Shown here piece after piece: positions 11,415 to 21,660 of a stretch of 64,000 bases of DNA. The notes under the pieces are model-generated. The model was given only the letters and a program-made list of their open reading frames with translations, ran no database searches and was not told the origin of the DNA. Source of the stretch: Manganibacter manganicus. GTDB taxonomy: Bacteria > Pseudomonadota > Alphaproteobacteria > Rhizobiales > Rhizobiaceae. Location of the stretch: positions 62,001 through 126,000 of the forward strand of contig NZ_MDET01000002.1 of the NCBI RefSeq assembly GCF_002075885.1. Direction: 5' to 3'. Numbering within the stretch: position 1 is the first letter of the stretch; every line of letters starts with the position of its first letter. Made by a program: the position numbers and the translations under genes.

Positions 11415-11999
11415 TCAGCCTTGTGCGTTGAGGGCTTTCTCTATTTCGGGCAGAAGCCGGGTTCGCACCGAATCCGGCGTCAACGGCCCGACATGCTTGT
11501 AAGCGATTTTGCCGTCCTTGCCGACGATGAACGTCTCCGGCACGCCATAGACACCCCAGTCGATGGCCGCGCGGCCGGCCTTGTCGACGCCGATCTCGCG
11601 ATACGGATTGCCGAGGCTGCCAAGGAAACGGCGTGCGTTTTCCGGCTTGTCCTTGTAGTTGATCGCGGCCAGTACAAAGCGCGAGTCACGCGAGAGTCCG
11701 AGCAACACTGGATGCTCCTCGCGGCACGGCGCGCACCATGACGCGAACACGTTCAGCACCGTTACCCGGCCCGAAAACGCCTTCGGGTCCAGGCCCGGCA
11801 GGCCGGTGCCTTCCAGCGGCGGCAGGCTGTCCGCCGGCGCGCTCTCGCCAATCAGCGCCGACGGCACTGCCGTAATGTCGCGGCCCGACATCAATTGCGA
11901 AAGAAACAGGCCGGCCAGTCCCAGAAAGACCAGCAGCGGCACCAGCACCAGAACGCGCCTGCGACGAACCGGCGTCGGCGTTTCGGTCTCCGTGCTCAC
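11415..11999 (-). CDS. ccmG: thiol:disulfide interchange protein CcmG/DsbE
   Basis: Membrane-anchored periplasmic thioredoxin of 194 residues. It reduces apocytochrome c or CcmH so that heme can be attached. It has a basic N-terminus, one transmembrane anchor (about residues 16-37) and a thioredoxin fold with the active site WCAPC near residue 90. The GVYGVPETF segment near residue 150 is typical of CcmG. Its start overlaps the end of ccmD by 4 bases. It is the last gene of the ccm block. Confidence 0.93.
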   Translation of the reverse strand: MSTETETPTPVRRRRVLVLVPLLVFLGLAGLFLSQLMSGRDITAVPSALIGESAPADSLPPLEGTGLPGLDPKAFSGRVTVLNVFASWCAPCREEHPVLLGLSRDSRFVLAAINYKDKPENARRFLGSLGNPYREIGVDKAGRAAIDWGVYGVPETFIVGKDGKIAYKHVGPLTPDSVRTRLLPEIEKALNAQG

Positions 12000-12184
12000 G
12001 GCTTCGTGCTCCCTTTGACCGGGCCTGGCTTCTTGTCAGAACGCCGGCGCACACCGGCGGCTTCCAATTCGGCCAGTTCCTTGCGGCGCTGGCGCTGGTC
12101 GAGCAGAATCCATCCGACCAGCCCGGCCAGAACAACGGCCGTGATGCCATAGGCTGCCGTCACGTAAAGCGCATGTGCGCTCAT
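11996..12184 (-). CDS. ccmD: heme exporter protein CcmD
   Basis: A 62-residue protein with one N-terminal transmembrane helix (YVTAAYGITAVVLAGLVGW) and a charged cytoplasmic tail rich in Arg and Lys. That is the CcmD pattern; the protein stabilises the CcmABC complex and heme-loaded CcmE. The start at 12184 (MSAHALYV) is preferred over 12205, which adds MHGRRRR. It overlaps ccmG by 4 bases. The gene that normally precedes it, ccmC, is absent here. Confidence 0.85.
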   Translation of the reverse strand: MSAHALYVTAAYGITAVVLAGLVGWILLDQRQRRKELAELEAAGVRRRSDKKPGPVKGSTKP

Positions 12185-12289
12185 GCGTCGTCTCCTGCCA
12201 TGCAATCGACAATCGTGCCGCTGAAATCGATCATTGCCCTTCCTTAACCGCGCCTTTGCCGCCGTGCAATCGGGCGCCGCGCCGCAGGC
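12185..12289 (-). other. ccmB-ccmD junction where ccmC would normally lie
   Basis: Only 105 bases separate the ccmB stop from the ccmD start. In most alphaproteobacterial clusters the ~250-codon ccmC sits here. I read the minus strand in all three frames and found no stretch resembling CcmC, only a possible 17-codon ORF. The gap therefore appears to be a clean absence rather than a decayed gene. Confidence 0.6.
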
Positions 12290-12955
12290 TCAATCCGCAC
12301 CATGGCGCAGCGCCAGGGCCGCCGCGACCGGACCGATGACGGCAAGAAACAGTGTCAGCGCGGCGAGAATGAGGAAAGGCTGCATGAACGGGTCGGGATC
12401 ATGCACCGCGCCATAGCTGGCCGACACGCCGAAGATCAGTACCGGAATGGTCAGCGGCAGCACCAGAACCGAAATCAGCAAGCCGCCACGCGGCAGCGCC
12501 ACGGCAACGGCGGCACCCACCGCGCCGATGAAAGTGATGGCCGGCGTGCCGACGGCCAGCGTCAGCATGGCGGCGCCGATGCCGACAGGCGCGATATTCA
12601 TGAACAGGCCGAGCAGCGGCGCGGCAATCACCAGCGGCAGCACGCTGCCGGTCCAGTGCGCCAGGCATTTGACCAGCACGGTCAGCGCCAAAAAGTGCCG
12701 GTCGGCCGAGAGCACCAGCAGATCGAGCGAACCGTCTTCGCGGTCTGCCTGGAACAAGCGGTCAAGGCCGAGCAGGCAAGCCAGAAGCGCCGCGATCCAC
12801 AGGATTGCCGGGCCGATGCGGGAAAGCAGGTTGAGGTCCGGCCCGACGCCGAACGGCACGGCAACGACAACGGCAAGGAAAAAGATGATGCCGGTCAGCG
12901 CCCCGCCGCCGGCCCGGATGGAAAGGCTGAGATCGCGCAGATAAAGGGCTAGCAT
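12290..12955 (-). CDS. ccmB: heme exporter protein CcmB
   Basis: Permease subunit of the CcmAB(CD) heme-handling ABC complex in cytochrome c maturation system I. It is 221 residues with six hydrophobic segments. The start MLALYLRDLSLSIRAGGG and the region FQADREDGSLDLL near residue 70 are family hallmarks. Its start overlaps the end of ccmA by 7 bases. The C-terminus (ALALRHGAD) appears intact, so the loss of the neighbouring ccmC did not visibly truncate it. Confidence 0.94.
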   Translation of the reverse strand: MLALYLRDLSLSIRAGGGALTGIIFFLAVVVAVPFGVGPDLNLLSRIGPAILWIAALLACLLGLDRLFQADREDGSLDLLVLSADRHFLALTVLVKCLAHWTGSVLPLVIAAPLLGLFMNIAPVGIGAAMLTLAVGTPAITFIGAVGAAVAVALPRGGLLISVLVLPLTIPVLIFGVSASYGAVHDPDPFMQPFLILAALTLFLAVIGPVAAALALRHGAD

Positions 12956-13596
12956 ATGCCACCCGCGATGACGGTCCTCTCCTTAAAACCCATCCGCAAT
13001 TCCCGCGCGCCTTCCAGTCCCAGCGGTAAATGGGTGGCTGCCACGATCATTCCGCCGGCCGCGCAATGTGCCTGCATCAAGCCGGCAAACCGCGCTTCCG
13101 ATGCCTTGTCCAGCCCCGCGGTCGGCTCATCGAGCAACCACAGCGGGCGATGCGCGACGAGCAGTTTGGCGATTGCCGCGCGCCGCCTTTGGCCGGTTGA
13201 GAGATAGGCGAAGGGTAAATGGCCGATGCCGCCCAGACCGACCTGCTCCAGCGCCTCCGATACTGGCAGGTCGCGATCCGTCTCGCCGAGAAAATCGCGC
13301 CAGAAGGCCAGGTTCTCGACCACCGTAAGCGCCGTCTTCATCGCATTGCTATGGCCCAGATAATGACAGGCAGAGGCAACGGTCGGGTAATCTTCGCCAC
13401 CGCCTTCCAGCGCAATGCGACCCTCGGCGACCGGCAGAAAGCCGGCAACGACACGCAATAGCGTCGATTTGCCCGATCCGTTCGGGCCGGTAACGGTCAG
13501 CGGTTCGCCCACCCCAAGCGTGAACCCGATGCCTGAAAAGACCGACTCGCCGCCGCGTTCCCCGCCAAGTTCATCGGCGATCAGCCGCATCTTCAC
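12949..13596 (-). CDS. ccmA: heme exporter ATP-binding protein CcmA
   Basis: ABC ATPase of 215 residues powering release of heme-CcmE from CcmC. The Walker A motif is GPNGSGKST near residue 39, the signature is LSTGQRRR near residue 126 and the Walker B motif is LWLLDEPTAGLD near residue 147. All are intact. It is the first gene of the minus-strand ccmABDG block and diverges from acnA; the 257-base gap must hold promoters for both. The downstream overlap with ccmB indicates coupling. Confidence 0.95.
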   Translation of the reverse strand: MKMRLIADELGGERGGESVFSGIGFTLGVGEPLTVTGPNGSGKSTLLRVVAGFLPVAEGRIALEGGGEDYPTVASACHYLGHSNAMKTALTVVENLAFWRDFLGETDRDLPVSEALEQVGLGGIGHLPFAYLSTGQRRRAAIAKLLVAHRPLWLLDEPTAGLDKASEARFAGLMQAHCAAGGMIVAATHLPLGLEGARELRMGFKERTVIAGGIC

Positions 13597-13853
13597 TCCT
13601 TCGCCGAAAGTCGGACAGCACCGCGATGCGATGCAGCAAAATTGCCGATTCCGTGTCTAGAACTATCCGACAAGTTTCTCTATATCCACCAGTACCAACC
13701 CCAGCGGTCGGGGAAGGCAAACTTTATCGTGCCGGACCAGCGCGCCCCTAACAATGGTGCGCTCGGGAGCGGACAGCGGAAATGGCCGTACCCGCACCTT
13801 TGCGCGTGATTGCATGCCCATCGGAGTCCGTTTCCTGGAAGGCAACAGACTAG

Positions 13854-16556
<2,703 letters not shown>

Positions 16557-16580
16557 GCCGGCTGTCCAAGCCTGAAACCG

Positions 16581-16610
16581 AAGCCGCCGGGTTCGCCCGG
16601 CGGCTTTTTC
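16581..16610 (+). terminator. Intrinsic terminator after acnA
   Basis: A perfect 9-bp GC-rich stem (16583-16591 with 16596-16604) with a TTCG loop is followed by TTTTT. It ends the acnA transcript. The AA on the left side gives only a weak reverse-strand T-run for the convergent ceramidase-like gene. Confidence 0.9.
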
Positions 16611-16616
16611 TTTATG

Positions 16617-17288
16617 TCAGCGGGTCGCTTTTGGCCCACCATAGCGCGCCGCCGCGGCCAGCAGGATGCCAAGCGTCAGCCCGTCGAAGACGTGCCACAG
16701 AAAATGTGTGCCGAGCGGAAAGCCGGCGCACACCATCGGGTCGACCATCCGGAAGATGATGGCTAACAGGAACACAGGGAATGCGCCGAGCACATACCAC
16801 CCGGCGAGGCAACCCTTGAAAGCGATCATTGCGCCAAGCAGCGCCAAGCCCAGAAAGGGCGGCAGATAGCTTGTGGTGCCGTTGGAGGCCTCGCGCAGCC
16901 ATCCGGGCAGCGACCAGGCAAGCAGGCCGGCAACGACATAGAACCCGATGACAAGGGCGATGGCCCTGTCCCATGGCAGGGCCAGATAACGACGCATGCT
17001 GAACAGCGTATAGGCCAGCACGAAACCGGCGATCGGCAACACGTCGAACCAGATGGTGCCGCGCGTCGCGAAAAGATGGAAAATGCCGGAGCCGATGCCA
17101 ATGGCGACCACCCACCACGAAAGGACACTGACGGCCGCCCCGGCATTGAATCGTCGCGCCTGGAAAAGCCCCCAAAATCCGGCGGCAACGATCACCAGAT
17201 TGGTCAAAAGATTGACCGGCTCGGACAACAATTCCGGGCCGGTGCGTTCGCAGTAAAGGTCGATAGGCGTAAAAAAGCCCTGCCACAT
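16617..17288 (-). CDS. ceramidase-family (CREST superfamily) membrane protein
   Basis: Polytopic membrane hydrolase candidate of 223 residues related to alkaline ceramidases. The N-terminus carries an IDLYCER motif, and about seven hydrophobic segments follow. The metal/catalytic pattern of the superfamily is visible as GSGIFH (near residue 75), WFDVLP (near residue 88) and, at the C-terminus, GTHFLWHVFDG with two histidines. Such proteins occur in many rhizobia, but the substrate is not known there and may be another amide lipid. It converges on acnA. Family assignment is good; exact activity is unassigned. Confidence 0.8.
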   Translation of the reverse strand: MWQGFFTPIDLYCERTGPELLSEPVNLLTNLVIVAAGFWGLFQARRFNAGAAVSVLSWWVVAIGIGSGIFHLFATRGTIWFDVLPIAGFVLAYTLFSMRRYLALPWDRAIALVIGFYVVAGLLAWSLPGWLREASNGTTSYLPPFLGLALLGAMIAFKGCLAGWYVLGAFPVFLLAIIFRMVDPMVCAGFPLGTHFLWHVFDGLTLGILLAAAARYGGPKATR

Positions 17289-17453
17289 GCCCGCCCCCTA
17301 TGCTGGCGCATTATCAATCTCCGCTAATCGAAAAATAAAGGCAGGGCCAAGAAAAATTTCACCGCAACGTGACTTCCGGTTGACTGCCGCTTCTGCCACA
17401 TAGTCTGTCAACCAGAATAAAAGCCGGTATCACCGGCGGGAATAGAAGCGGTC

Positions 17454-18242
17454 ATGGCGTTTCTCAGGATATTGCGGCTGGTTGCCATTGCGGTGGCTGC
17501 CACGGCGATTGTTGGTCCGTCATTTGCTGGCGAGTCCGATCAGACTGGATCCGGTACTGGCATGTCGGCCATGCCGGTTGGCGTGGTCGAACTGTTCACC
17601 AGCCAAGGCTGCAATTCCTGCCCTCCGGCAGACGAGTTCTTCGCCGATATCGCTGCCCGCAACGATGTCGTGGCACTGGCCTATCACGTCAATTACTGGG
17701 ACTATCTCGGCTGGCCCGATACGTTGAGCAGCGAAAAAAACACCGAGCGCCAGTATGATTATATGCGCGCCTTCCGCAGCCGTTCGGTCTATACGCCGCA
17801 GGCGATCATAAACGGCCGCACCCATGTCAACGGCGCCAACCGCGCGGCCGTGGACGGTGCGCTGAATACTCTGGAAAAATCCGGCCAGGGCATGCGCGTG
17901 CCGATCAAGGTGGCGCGCGCAGGCGACGGCATCGTTATCGACGCCGGCGATGCCGCACCCGGTCCGGCCATGCCGACGGACGCCCATCTCATCGTGATCT
18001 ATTTCGACGCACCGCAGACGATCCGGATCGGCAAGGGCGAAAACAGCGGCCGCCGGCTGACCTATTGGAACGCCGTCTCCGATATCCAGACCGCCGGCAT
18101 GTGGCACGGCAGAGCGCAGCGGTATGAACTGCCGACCAGCGAAGTCACGCGCAAGGGCGGGTGCGCGGTGCTGTTGCAAGCGGTCAGCAAGGATGGCTTG
18201 CCCGGCCCCATCATCGGCGCGGCGTTCGTACATAAGCCATGA
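17454..18242 (+). CDS. DUF1223 thioredoxin-like secreted protein
   Basis: A 262-residue protein with a signal peptide (hydrophobic residues 4-25, cleavage near SFAGE) and a thioredoxin-fold DUF1223 domain. The segment VVELFTSQGCNSCPPAD near residue 45 holds a CxxC motif, and HVNYWDYLGWPD is a family hallmark. DUF1223 proteins are exported, presumed redox-active proteins of unknown partner. The gene is preceded by a 165-base gap with a 7-bp inverted repeat (17378-17384 / 17407-17413) and followed by the 6S-like RNA region. Confidence 0.85.
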   Translation: MAFLRILRLVAIAVAATAIVGPSFAGESDQTGSGTGMSAMPVGVVELFTSQGCNSCPPADEFFADIAARNDVVALAYHVNYWDYLGWPDTLSSEKNTERQYDYMRAFRSRSVYTPQAIINGRTHVNGANRAAVDGALNTLEKSGQGMRVPIKVARAGDGIVIDAGDAAPGPAMPTDAHLIVIYFDAPQTIRIGKGENSGRRLTYWNAVSDIQTAGMWHGRAQRYELPTSEVTRKGGCAVLLQAVSKDGLPGPIIGAAFVHKP

Positions 18243-18263
18243 TGTCGAAGGGGTAATGCCGGA

Positions 18264-18297
18264 ACGAAAAAGCCGGCGTCGCATTCGACACCGGCAC
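18264..18297 (-). terminator. Intrinsic terminator on the minus strand
   Basis: A 10-bp stem (18272-18281 with 18286-18295, one G-U pair) with a 4-base loop is followed on the minus strand by TTTTTCGTT. The T-run exists only on the minus strand. It cannot serve the plus-strand DUF1223 gene well, and it points to a minus-strand transcript from 18300-18450. Confidence 0.75.
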
Positions 18298-18299
18298 TT

Positions 18300-18450
18300 G
18301 CGGATCGCTTATTGTGGGATTGCCGCTCCCGGTCCCTTCGTGTGGGAACCGAGGTTGGTTCGATCCGACTCAGACCCGTGGGCGGGGGGCTTGGGGTTTA
18401 CGAGCCAGTGCCGGACCGAACCGTCTCAGGCAACACGCGCAAAGTCGTCG
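18300..18450 (-). ncRNA. Structured RNA candidate, 6S RNA-like
   Basis: No ORF explains this segment. Read on the minus strand, GTTGCC (18429-18434) can pair with GGCAAT (18319-18324), closing a long rod. Inside it, GGTTCGGTCC pairs with GGATCGAACC and lies below a terminal loop. The 3' side also has a small hairpin (TCCC...GGGA) in a large internal bubble. Closing stem, central bubble with a 3' hairpin and a long terminal arm are the 6S RNA design, which sequesters RNA polymerase. A terminator lies downstream. The ends and the identity are inferred by eye. Confidence 0.5.
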
Positions 18451-18638
18451 GACATTGAGGCGAGAGCGCGGGTAAAAGACGGCAGGAATGTGGCAGGGAA
18501 TCACCAATTCCAACAGTGCGTTCGCAAACGTGACATGCCGGCCGGGAGAACAGCTGAAATCCGGTCGTCGGCCCTCCTCTTGCATTCGGCGGCTGAAAAG
18601 GCCAATTTCTGAATCGATGAGCAATTCGGAGGTCAGGC

Positions 18639-19022
18639 ATGACCGATCGCGGCGGCGCGGAGGACGCAGACGCATCCGCAATATTGATCCCGCTTCACCC
18701 CGCCGGGCGCGAGCGGGCCGATCCGCCGATAGCCTTCGACCGGCGCGAACTTGATCTTATCCTGAGGCTCTACGGGCGTATGGTCGCGGCCAATGAATGG
18801 CGCGATTACGCCATTGACCATCTGGCCGACCGGGCCGTCTTTTCAGTCTTTCGCCGCGCCAGCGAAGTGCCGCTTTTCCAGATCGTGAAGGATCCGAAGC
18901 TCGCCCGCAAGCAGGGCGCATTCAGCGTCATCGCCGCTGGCGGCCGCATTCTCAAGCGCGGCCACGAACTGACGCGCGTGCTCGGCGTCTTCGACAGCCA
19001 TCTCAAGCTGATCAAAGCCTGA
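18639..19022 (+). CDS. DUF2794 family protein
   Basis: A 127-residue soluble protein, conserved across Hyphomicrobiales and annotated as DUF2794. The core reads FDRRELDLILRLYGRMVA, then RDYAIDHL and VFSVFRRASEVPLFQI, ending VLGVFDSHLKLI. There is no signal peptide or membrane segment. A GGAGG ribosome site lies about ten bases before the ATG at 18639. It diverges from the 6S-like RNA candidate and converges on a GNAT gene. The function is unknown. Confidence 0.85.
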   Translation: MTDRGGAEDADASAILIPLHPAGRERADPPIAFDRRELDLILRLYGRMVAANEWRDYAIDHLADRAVFSVFRRASEVPLFQIVKDPKLARKQGAFSVIAAGGRILKRGHELTRVLGVFDSHLKLIKA

Positions 19023-19037
19023 CCGGCCTTCTGACCG

Positions 19038-19622
19038 TCACCGGCCCCGAAACCTCCGCTCCGGCAGTGACGCAGGATCGGGCGGCGTCGCCGTACCACC
19101 ATTCATCGCAAACTGCATGAACACGGTGTCCAGCCATCGGCCATGCTTGTAACCGGAGCCTTCCAGCCGCCCGCAATGGCTGAAGCCCAGCTTTTCGTGC
19201 AGCCTCACCGACGGGCTTTGCGCATGCCCATCGCCTATCACCGCAATCATCTGGCGAAAGCCCGATTCCTGCGCTGCCTCGATCAGCCGCCGCATCAGGG
19301 CCAGGCCGATACCCTGCCCCTTCGCCTCCGGCGCGACATAGACGGAATCCTCAACAATGAAGCGGTAGGCGGGACGCGGCCGGAACGATCCGGCATAGGC
19401 ATAGCCCAGAACCATCCCTGCCGTGTCGCGGGCCACCAGATAGGGGAAACCGCCCGAAACAAGGGCTTCGTAGCGAGCCTGCATTTCGGCACGGTCCGGC
19501 GGCTCCAATTCATAGCTGGCGGTGCCACTGGTCACGGCTTCCGCGTAGATGGCGGTGATACGACCAAGATCCGCCGCCGCCGCCCTATCTATGATGATCG
19601 CGTCGGCAGTCACTTTGCTCAT
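19038..19622 (-). CDS. GNAT N-acetyltransferase (phosphinothricin acetyltransferase-like)
   Basis: A 194-residue GNAT-fold enzyme. The beginning DRAAAADLGRITAIYAEAVTSGTASYE and the mid-section YRFIVEDSVYVAPEAKGQGIG resemble the Pat/Bar branch, which acetylates the amino group of phosphinothricin or methionine sulfoximine. The acetyl-CoA loop EAKGQGIG is near residue 99. Chromosomal copies are common, and their natural substrate is usually unknown. It converges on DUF2794 and lies downstream of the Bax-inhibitor gene, separated by a terminator. Confidence 0.82.
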   Translation of the reverse strand: MSKVTADAIIIDRAAAADLGRITAIYAEAVTSGTASYELEPPDRAEMQARYEALVSGGFPYLVARDTAGMVLGYAYAGSFRPRPAYRFIVEDSVYVAPEAKGQGIGLALMRRLIEAAQESGFRQMIAVIGDGHAQSPSVRLHEKLGFSHCGRLEGSGYKHGRWLDTVFMQFAMNGGTATPPDPASLPERRFRGR

Positions 19623-19671
19623 AGTTTTGGCAAATCTGGTTTCTGCCTGTCAGTACAGCAGATGCCGAACC

Positions 19672-19700
19672 AAAAGAAAAGGGCGGCATTGCTGCCGCCC
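19672..19700 (-). terminator. Intrinsic terminator of the Bax-inhibitor family gene
   Basis: Read on the minus strand, GGGCGGCA...TGCCGCCC forms an 8-bp stem with a short loop, followed by TTTTCTTTT. It lies 30 bases after the stop of the Bax-inhibitor gene and ends its transcript before the GNAT gene. Confidence 0.88.
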
Positions 19701-19729
19701 TCCCGAACTTTCCTCGGTCCTGCGCTGTG

Positions 19730-20509
19730 TCAGCGACGGTCGCCCATGAACTGCAACAGGAACATGAACAGGTTGATGAAATCAAGGTAGAGCGTCAGCG
19801 CGCCCATGATCGACTTACGGCCGGCGGCGGCCTGGTCATCTCCCTCGAAATACATTTCCTTGATCTTCTGCGTGTCGTAGGCGGTGAGGCCGGCGAAGAT
19901 CAGCACACCGAGCGCCGACACGGCAAACGACAGCGCGGAAGACTGGAGGAAGATGTTGATGACCATCGCGATGATGAGGCCGAACACGCCCATGATCAGG
20001 AACGAGCCCAGCGCCGTCAGGTCGCGCTTGGTGGTGTAGCCATAAAGCGACAGCGCGCCGAAAGCGGCCGCCGTGGCAAAGAAGGTCTGCGTGATGCTGG
20101 CGGTCGTATAGACCAGGAAGATCGACGACAGCGACAGGCCAACCAGGCCGGCATAAACCCAAAACGTGGTCTGCGCCGCCGAAACGCTCATCGTCTGCAC
20201 TTTGAACGACAGGAAGAAGACAGCGCCCAGCGGCGCCAGGATCACCAGCCATTTCAGCGGCGAAGCGAAGATCGCGTAGCCGAAGGAGGTGAGCATCTCG
20301 CCGCTCGGCAGCGTGGCGACAGCCGCCGACGGGTCGCTGGTCGTTGCCATCATGATCGTGGCGACGGCAGCAAGGCCGGTAATGAGAAGGCCAAGGCCCA
20401 TCAGGTTGTAGACCCTGATCATGTAGGCGCGCAGGCCCTCATCAATCGCCGCGTCCGAACGGCTATAGGGCACCGTCCGGGTTTGGGTATTGCGAAGGGG
20501 TTCAGCCAT
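19730..20509 (-). CDS. Bax inhibitor-1/YccA/YbhL family membrane protein
   Basis: A 259-residue inner-membrane protein with seven predicted hydrophobic segments after a polar N-terminus. The family motifs are TAYDTQ near residue 220 and the C-terminal LTLYLDFINLFMFLLQFMG. BI-1 relatives are pH-sensitive calcium leak channels, and bacterial members are linked to membrane-protein quality control. The short leader upstream forms a compact stem-loop array next to the start, consistent with the ybhL RNA motif described in alphaproteobacteria. A terminator follows, so it is monocistronic. Confidence 0.92.
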   Translation of the reverse strand: MAEPLRNTQTRTVPYSRSDAAIDEGLRAYMIRVYNLMGLGLLITGLAAVATIMMATTSDPSAAVATLPSGEMLTSFGYAIFASPLKWLVILAPLGAVFFLSFKVQTMSVSAAQTTFWVYAGLVGLSLSSIFLVYTTASITQTFFATAAAFGALSLYGYTTKRDLTALGSFLIMGVFGLIIAMVINIFLQSSALSFAVSALGVLIFAGLTAYDTQKIKEMYFEGDDQAAAGRKSIMGALTLYLDFINLFMFLLQFMGDRR

Positions 20510-20527
20510 GGAATTCCTCTATTGCTT

Positions 20528-20580
20528 CTGCCCCGTCCGGTGTCGGGTTTTCGCTCGACCCAGGCGCCGCTGGCGGGGCT
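20528..20580 (-). ncRNA. Structured 5' leader resembling the ybhL RNA motif
   Basis: Read on the minus strand, CCCCG (20574-20578) pairs with CGGGG (20531-20535). It encloses a hairpin GGGT...ACCC (20558-20561 with 20545-20548) with an AGCGAAA-type loop and symmetric internal loops. It lies about 20 bases before the start of a YbhL/BI-1 gene. The ybhL motif is a published conserved RNA structure in Hyphomicrobiales found just upstream of such genes. The match is from architecture and position; I could not run a covariance search. Confidence 0.55.
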
Positions 20581-20957
20581 CCAGCATGCCTGTGGCAAAA
20601 TATGATGCTTCTTTCGTTGAAGAACAAGGCCGTAACCGGCTGCAATGTATCGTGAAACGACCCAAAATCTGCTTTTGCCGGGATTTTCCGGCAAAGATTA
20701 ACGCGAATTAATCCAAAAATCGCGGCTGGGCGGCCTGAAGCAGGTGTCATGCACAAGGCCCGCAAGGGTCATGCGACAAGATATCACGGAATGACGCCGG
20801 CTGCGGCAGGCGGCAACAGACGCAGGAACCAGACGTCGACTTGCCCGTTGGATCGCTTATCCACCGGCCGATGCCATGTCCGACAAAAGCACTTGCCCTT
20901 ACCGCCTTTCGATGATTCGCTGGGGATACGGTTCGATTCGAGGAAGGGAGGCTCTAT
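20581..20957. other. Intergenic region between the divergent Bax-inhibitor gene and thpR
   Basis: This 377-base gap has no convincing gene. It contains a perfect 8-bp inverted repeat TTTGCCGG...CCGGCAAA near 20674-20697 and an AT-rich patch at 20695-20720. It must hold the promoters of both neighbours. A GGGAGG ribosome site lies just before thpR at about 20947. An ORF reading through from 20749 has no recognisable product. Confidence 0.4.
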
Positions 20958-21554
20958 ATGCCGCGTCTTTTCACCGCCCTCGAAATTCCGCGTGATGCCG
21001 CGCTATCGCTCTCGCTGCTGCGGGGCGGATTGCCCGGTGCCCGCTGGATCGATGTGGAGAATTATCACATCACGCTGCGCTTTATTGGTGACGTCGAAGG
21101 CCATGTCGCCGACGAGATCGCCGATGCGCTCGACCGCATACGGCGCCATTCCTTCATGCTGACATTATCGGGAGTCGGCGCTTTCGGCGGAAAGAAGCCG
21201 CATGCAGTATGGGCCGGCGTAACGGCTTCGCCCGATCTTTGCGCCTTGCAAGGAGAGATCGATCGTATCTGCCAGCGCCTGGGCGTTATCGCCGATCCGC
21301 GCAAGTTCATGCCGCATGTCACGCTTGCAAGATTGCGCAACACCAGCCCCCTCGATGTTGCGCAGTATCTCTCGGGGCGCGGCAATTTCTCGGCCATGCC
21401 GTTCCGGGTTTCGCGCTTCGTCCTGATGTCTTCGCGCGAGTCGGTCGGCGGCGGCCCTTATGTTATCGAGGAAGCGTGGCCGCTGGCCGGAACCGACATG
21501 CGCGGCAGGGTCAGTCCAGGCCCCGCCTTGGACATGCCTCGCTTCATGCGGTGA
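20958..21554 (+). CDS. thpR: RNA 2',3'-cyclic phosphodiesterase ThpR
   Basis: A 198-residue 2H-phosphoesterase that opens 2',3'-cyclic phosphate ends of RNA (older name 2'-5' RNA ligase). Both histidine motifs are present: HITLRF near residue 36 and HVTLARL near residue 122. MPRLFTALEIP is the usual N-terminus, and GGGAGG precedes the ATG. The last ~25 residues are a divergent tail. A YkvA gene follows on the same strand after 106 bases. Confidence 0.92.
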   Translation: MPRLFTALEIPRDAALSLSLLRGGLPGARWIDVENYHITLRFIGDVEGHVADEIADALDRIRRHSFMLTLSGVGAFGGKKPHAVWAGVTASPDLCALQGEIDRICQRLGVIADPRKFMPHVTLARLRNTSPLDVAQYLSGRGNFSAMPFRVSRFVLMSSRESVGGGPYVIEEAWPLAGTDMRGRVSPGPALDMPRFMR

Positions 21555-21660
21555 AATGCCGGCGTGATCCAGTCGCATTTCGGCGGAGCACTTGCGGCGG
21601 CGCCCGCCGCTTCCCACATTTCCCCGGAATAAGGACGATTGGCTCCAAGGGTGAGCGGAT

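Noticed and set aside
17378..17413. 7-bp inverted repeat upstream of the DUF1223 gene
   Set aside because: Arms are short and the 22-base loop is long; no second line of evidence for an operator or terminator.
18124..18612. 162-codon plus-strand ORF across the 3' end of the DUF1223 gene and the 6S-like region
   Set aside because: Starts inside the DUF1223 gene, has no domain, and the structured RNA reading explains the region better.
20698..20711. TTAA-N6-TTAA resembling a CtrA site
   Set aside because: CtrA sites need a 7-base spacer; the region is simply AT-rich.
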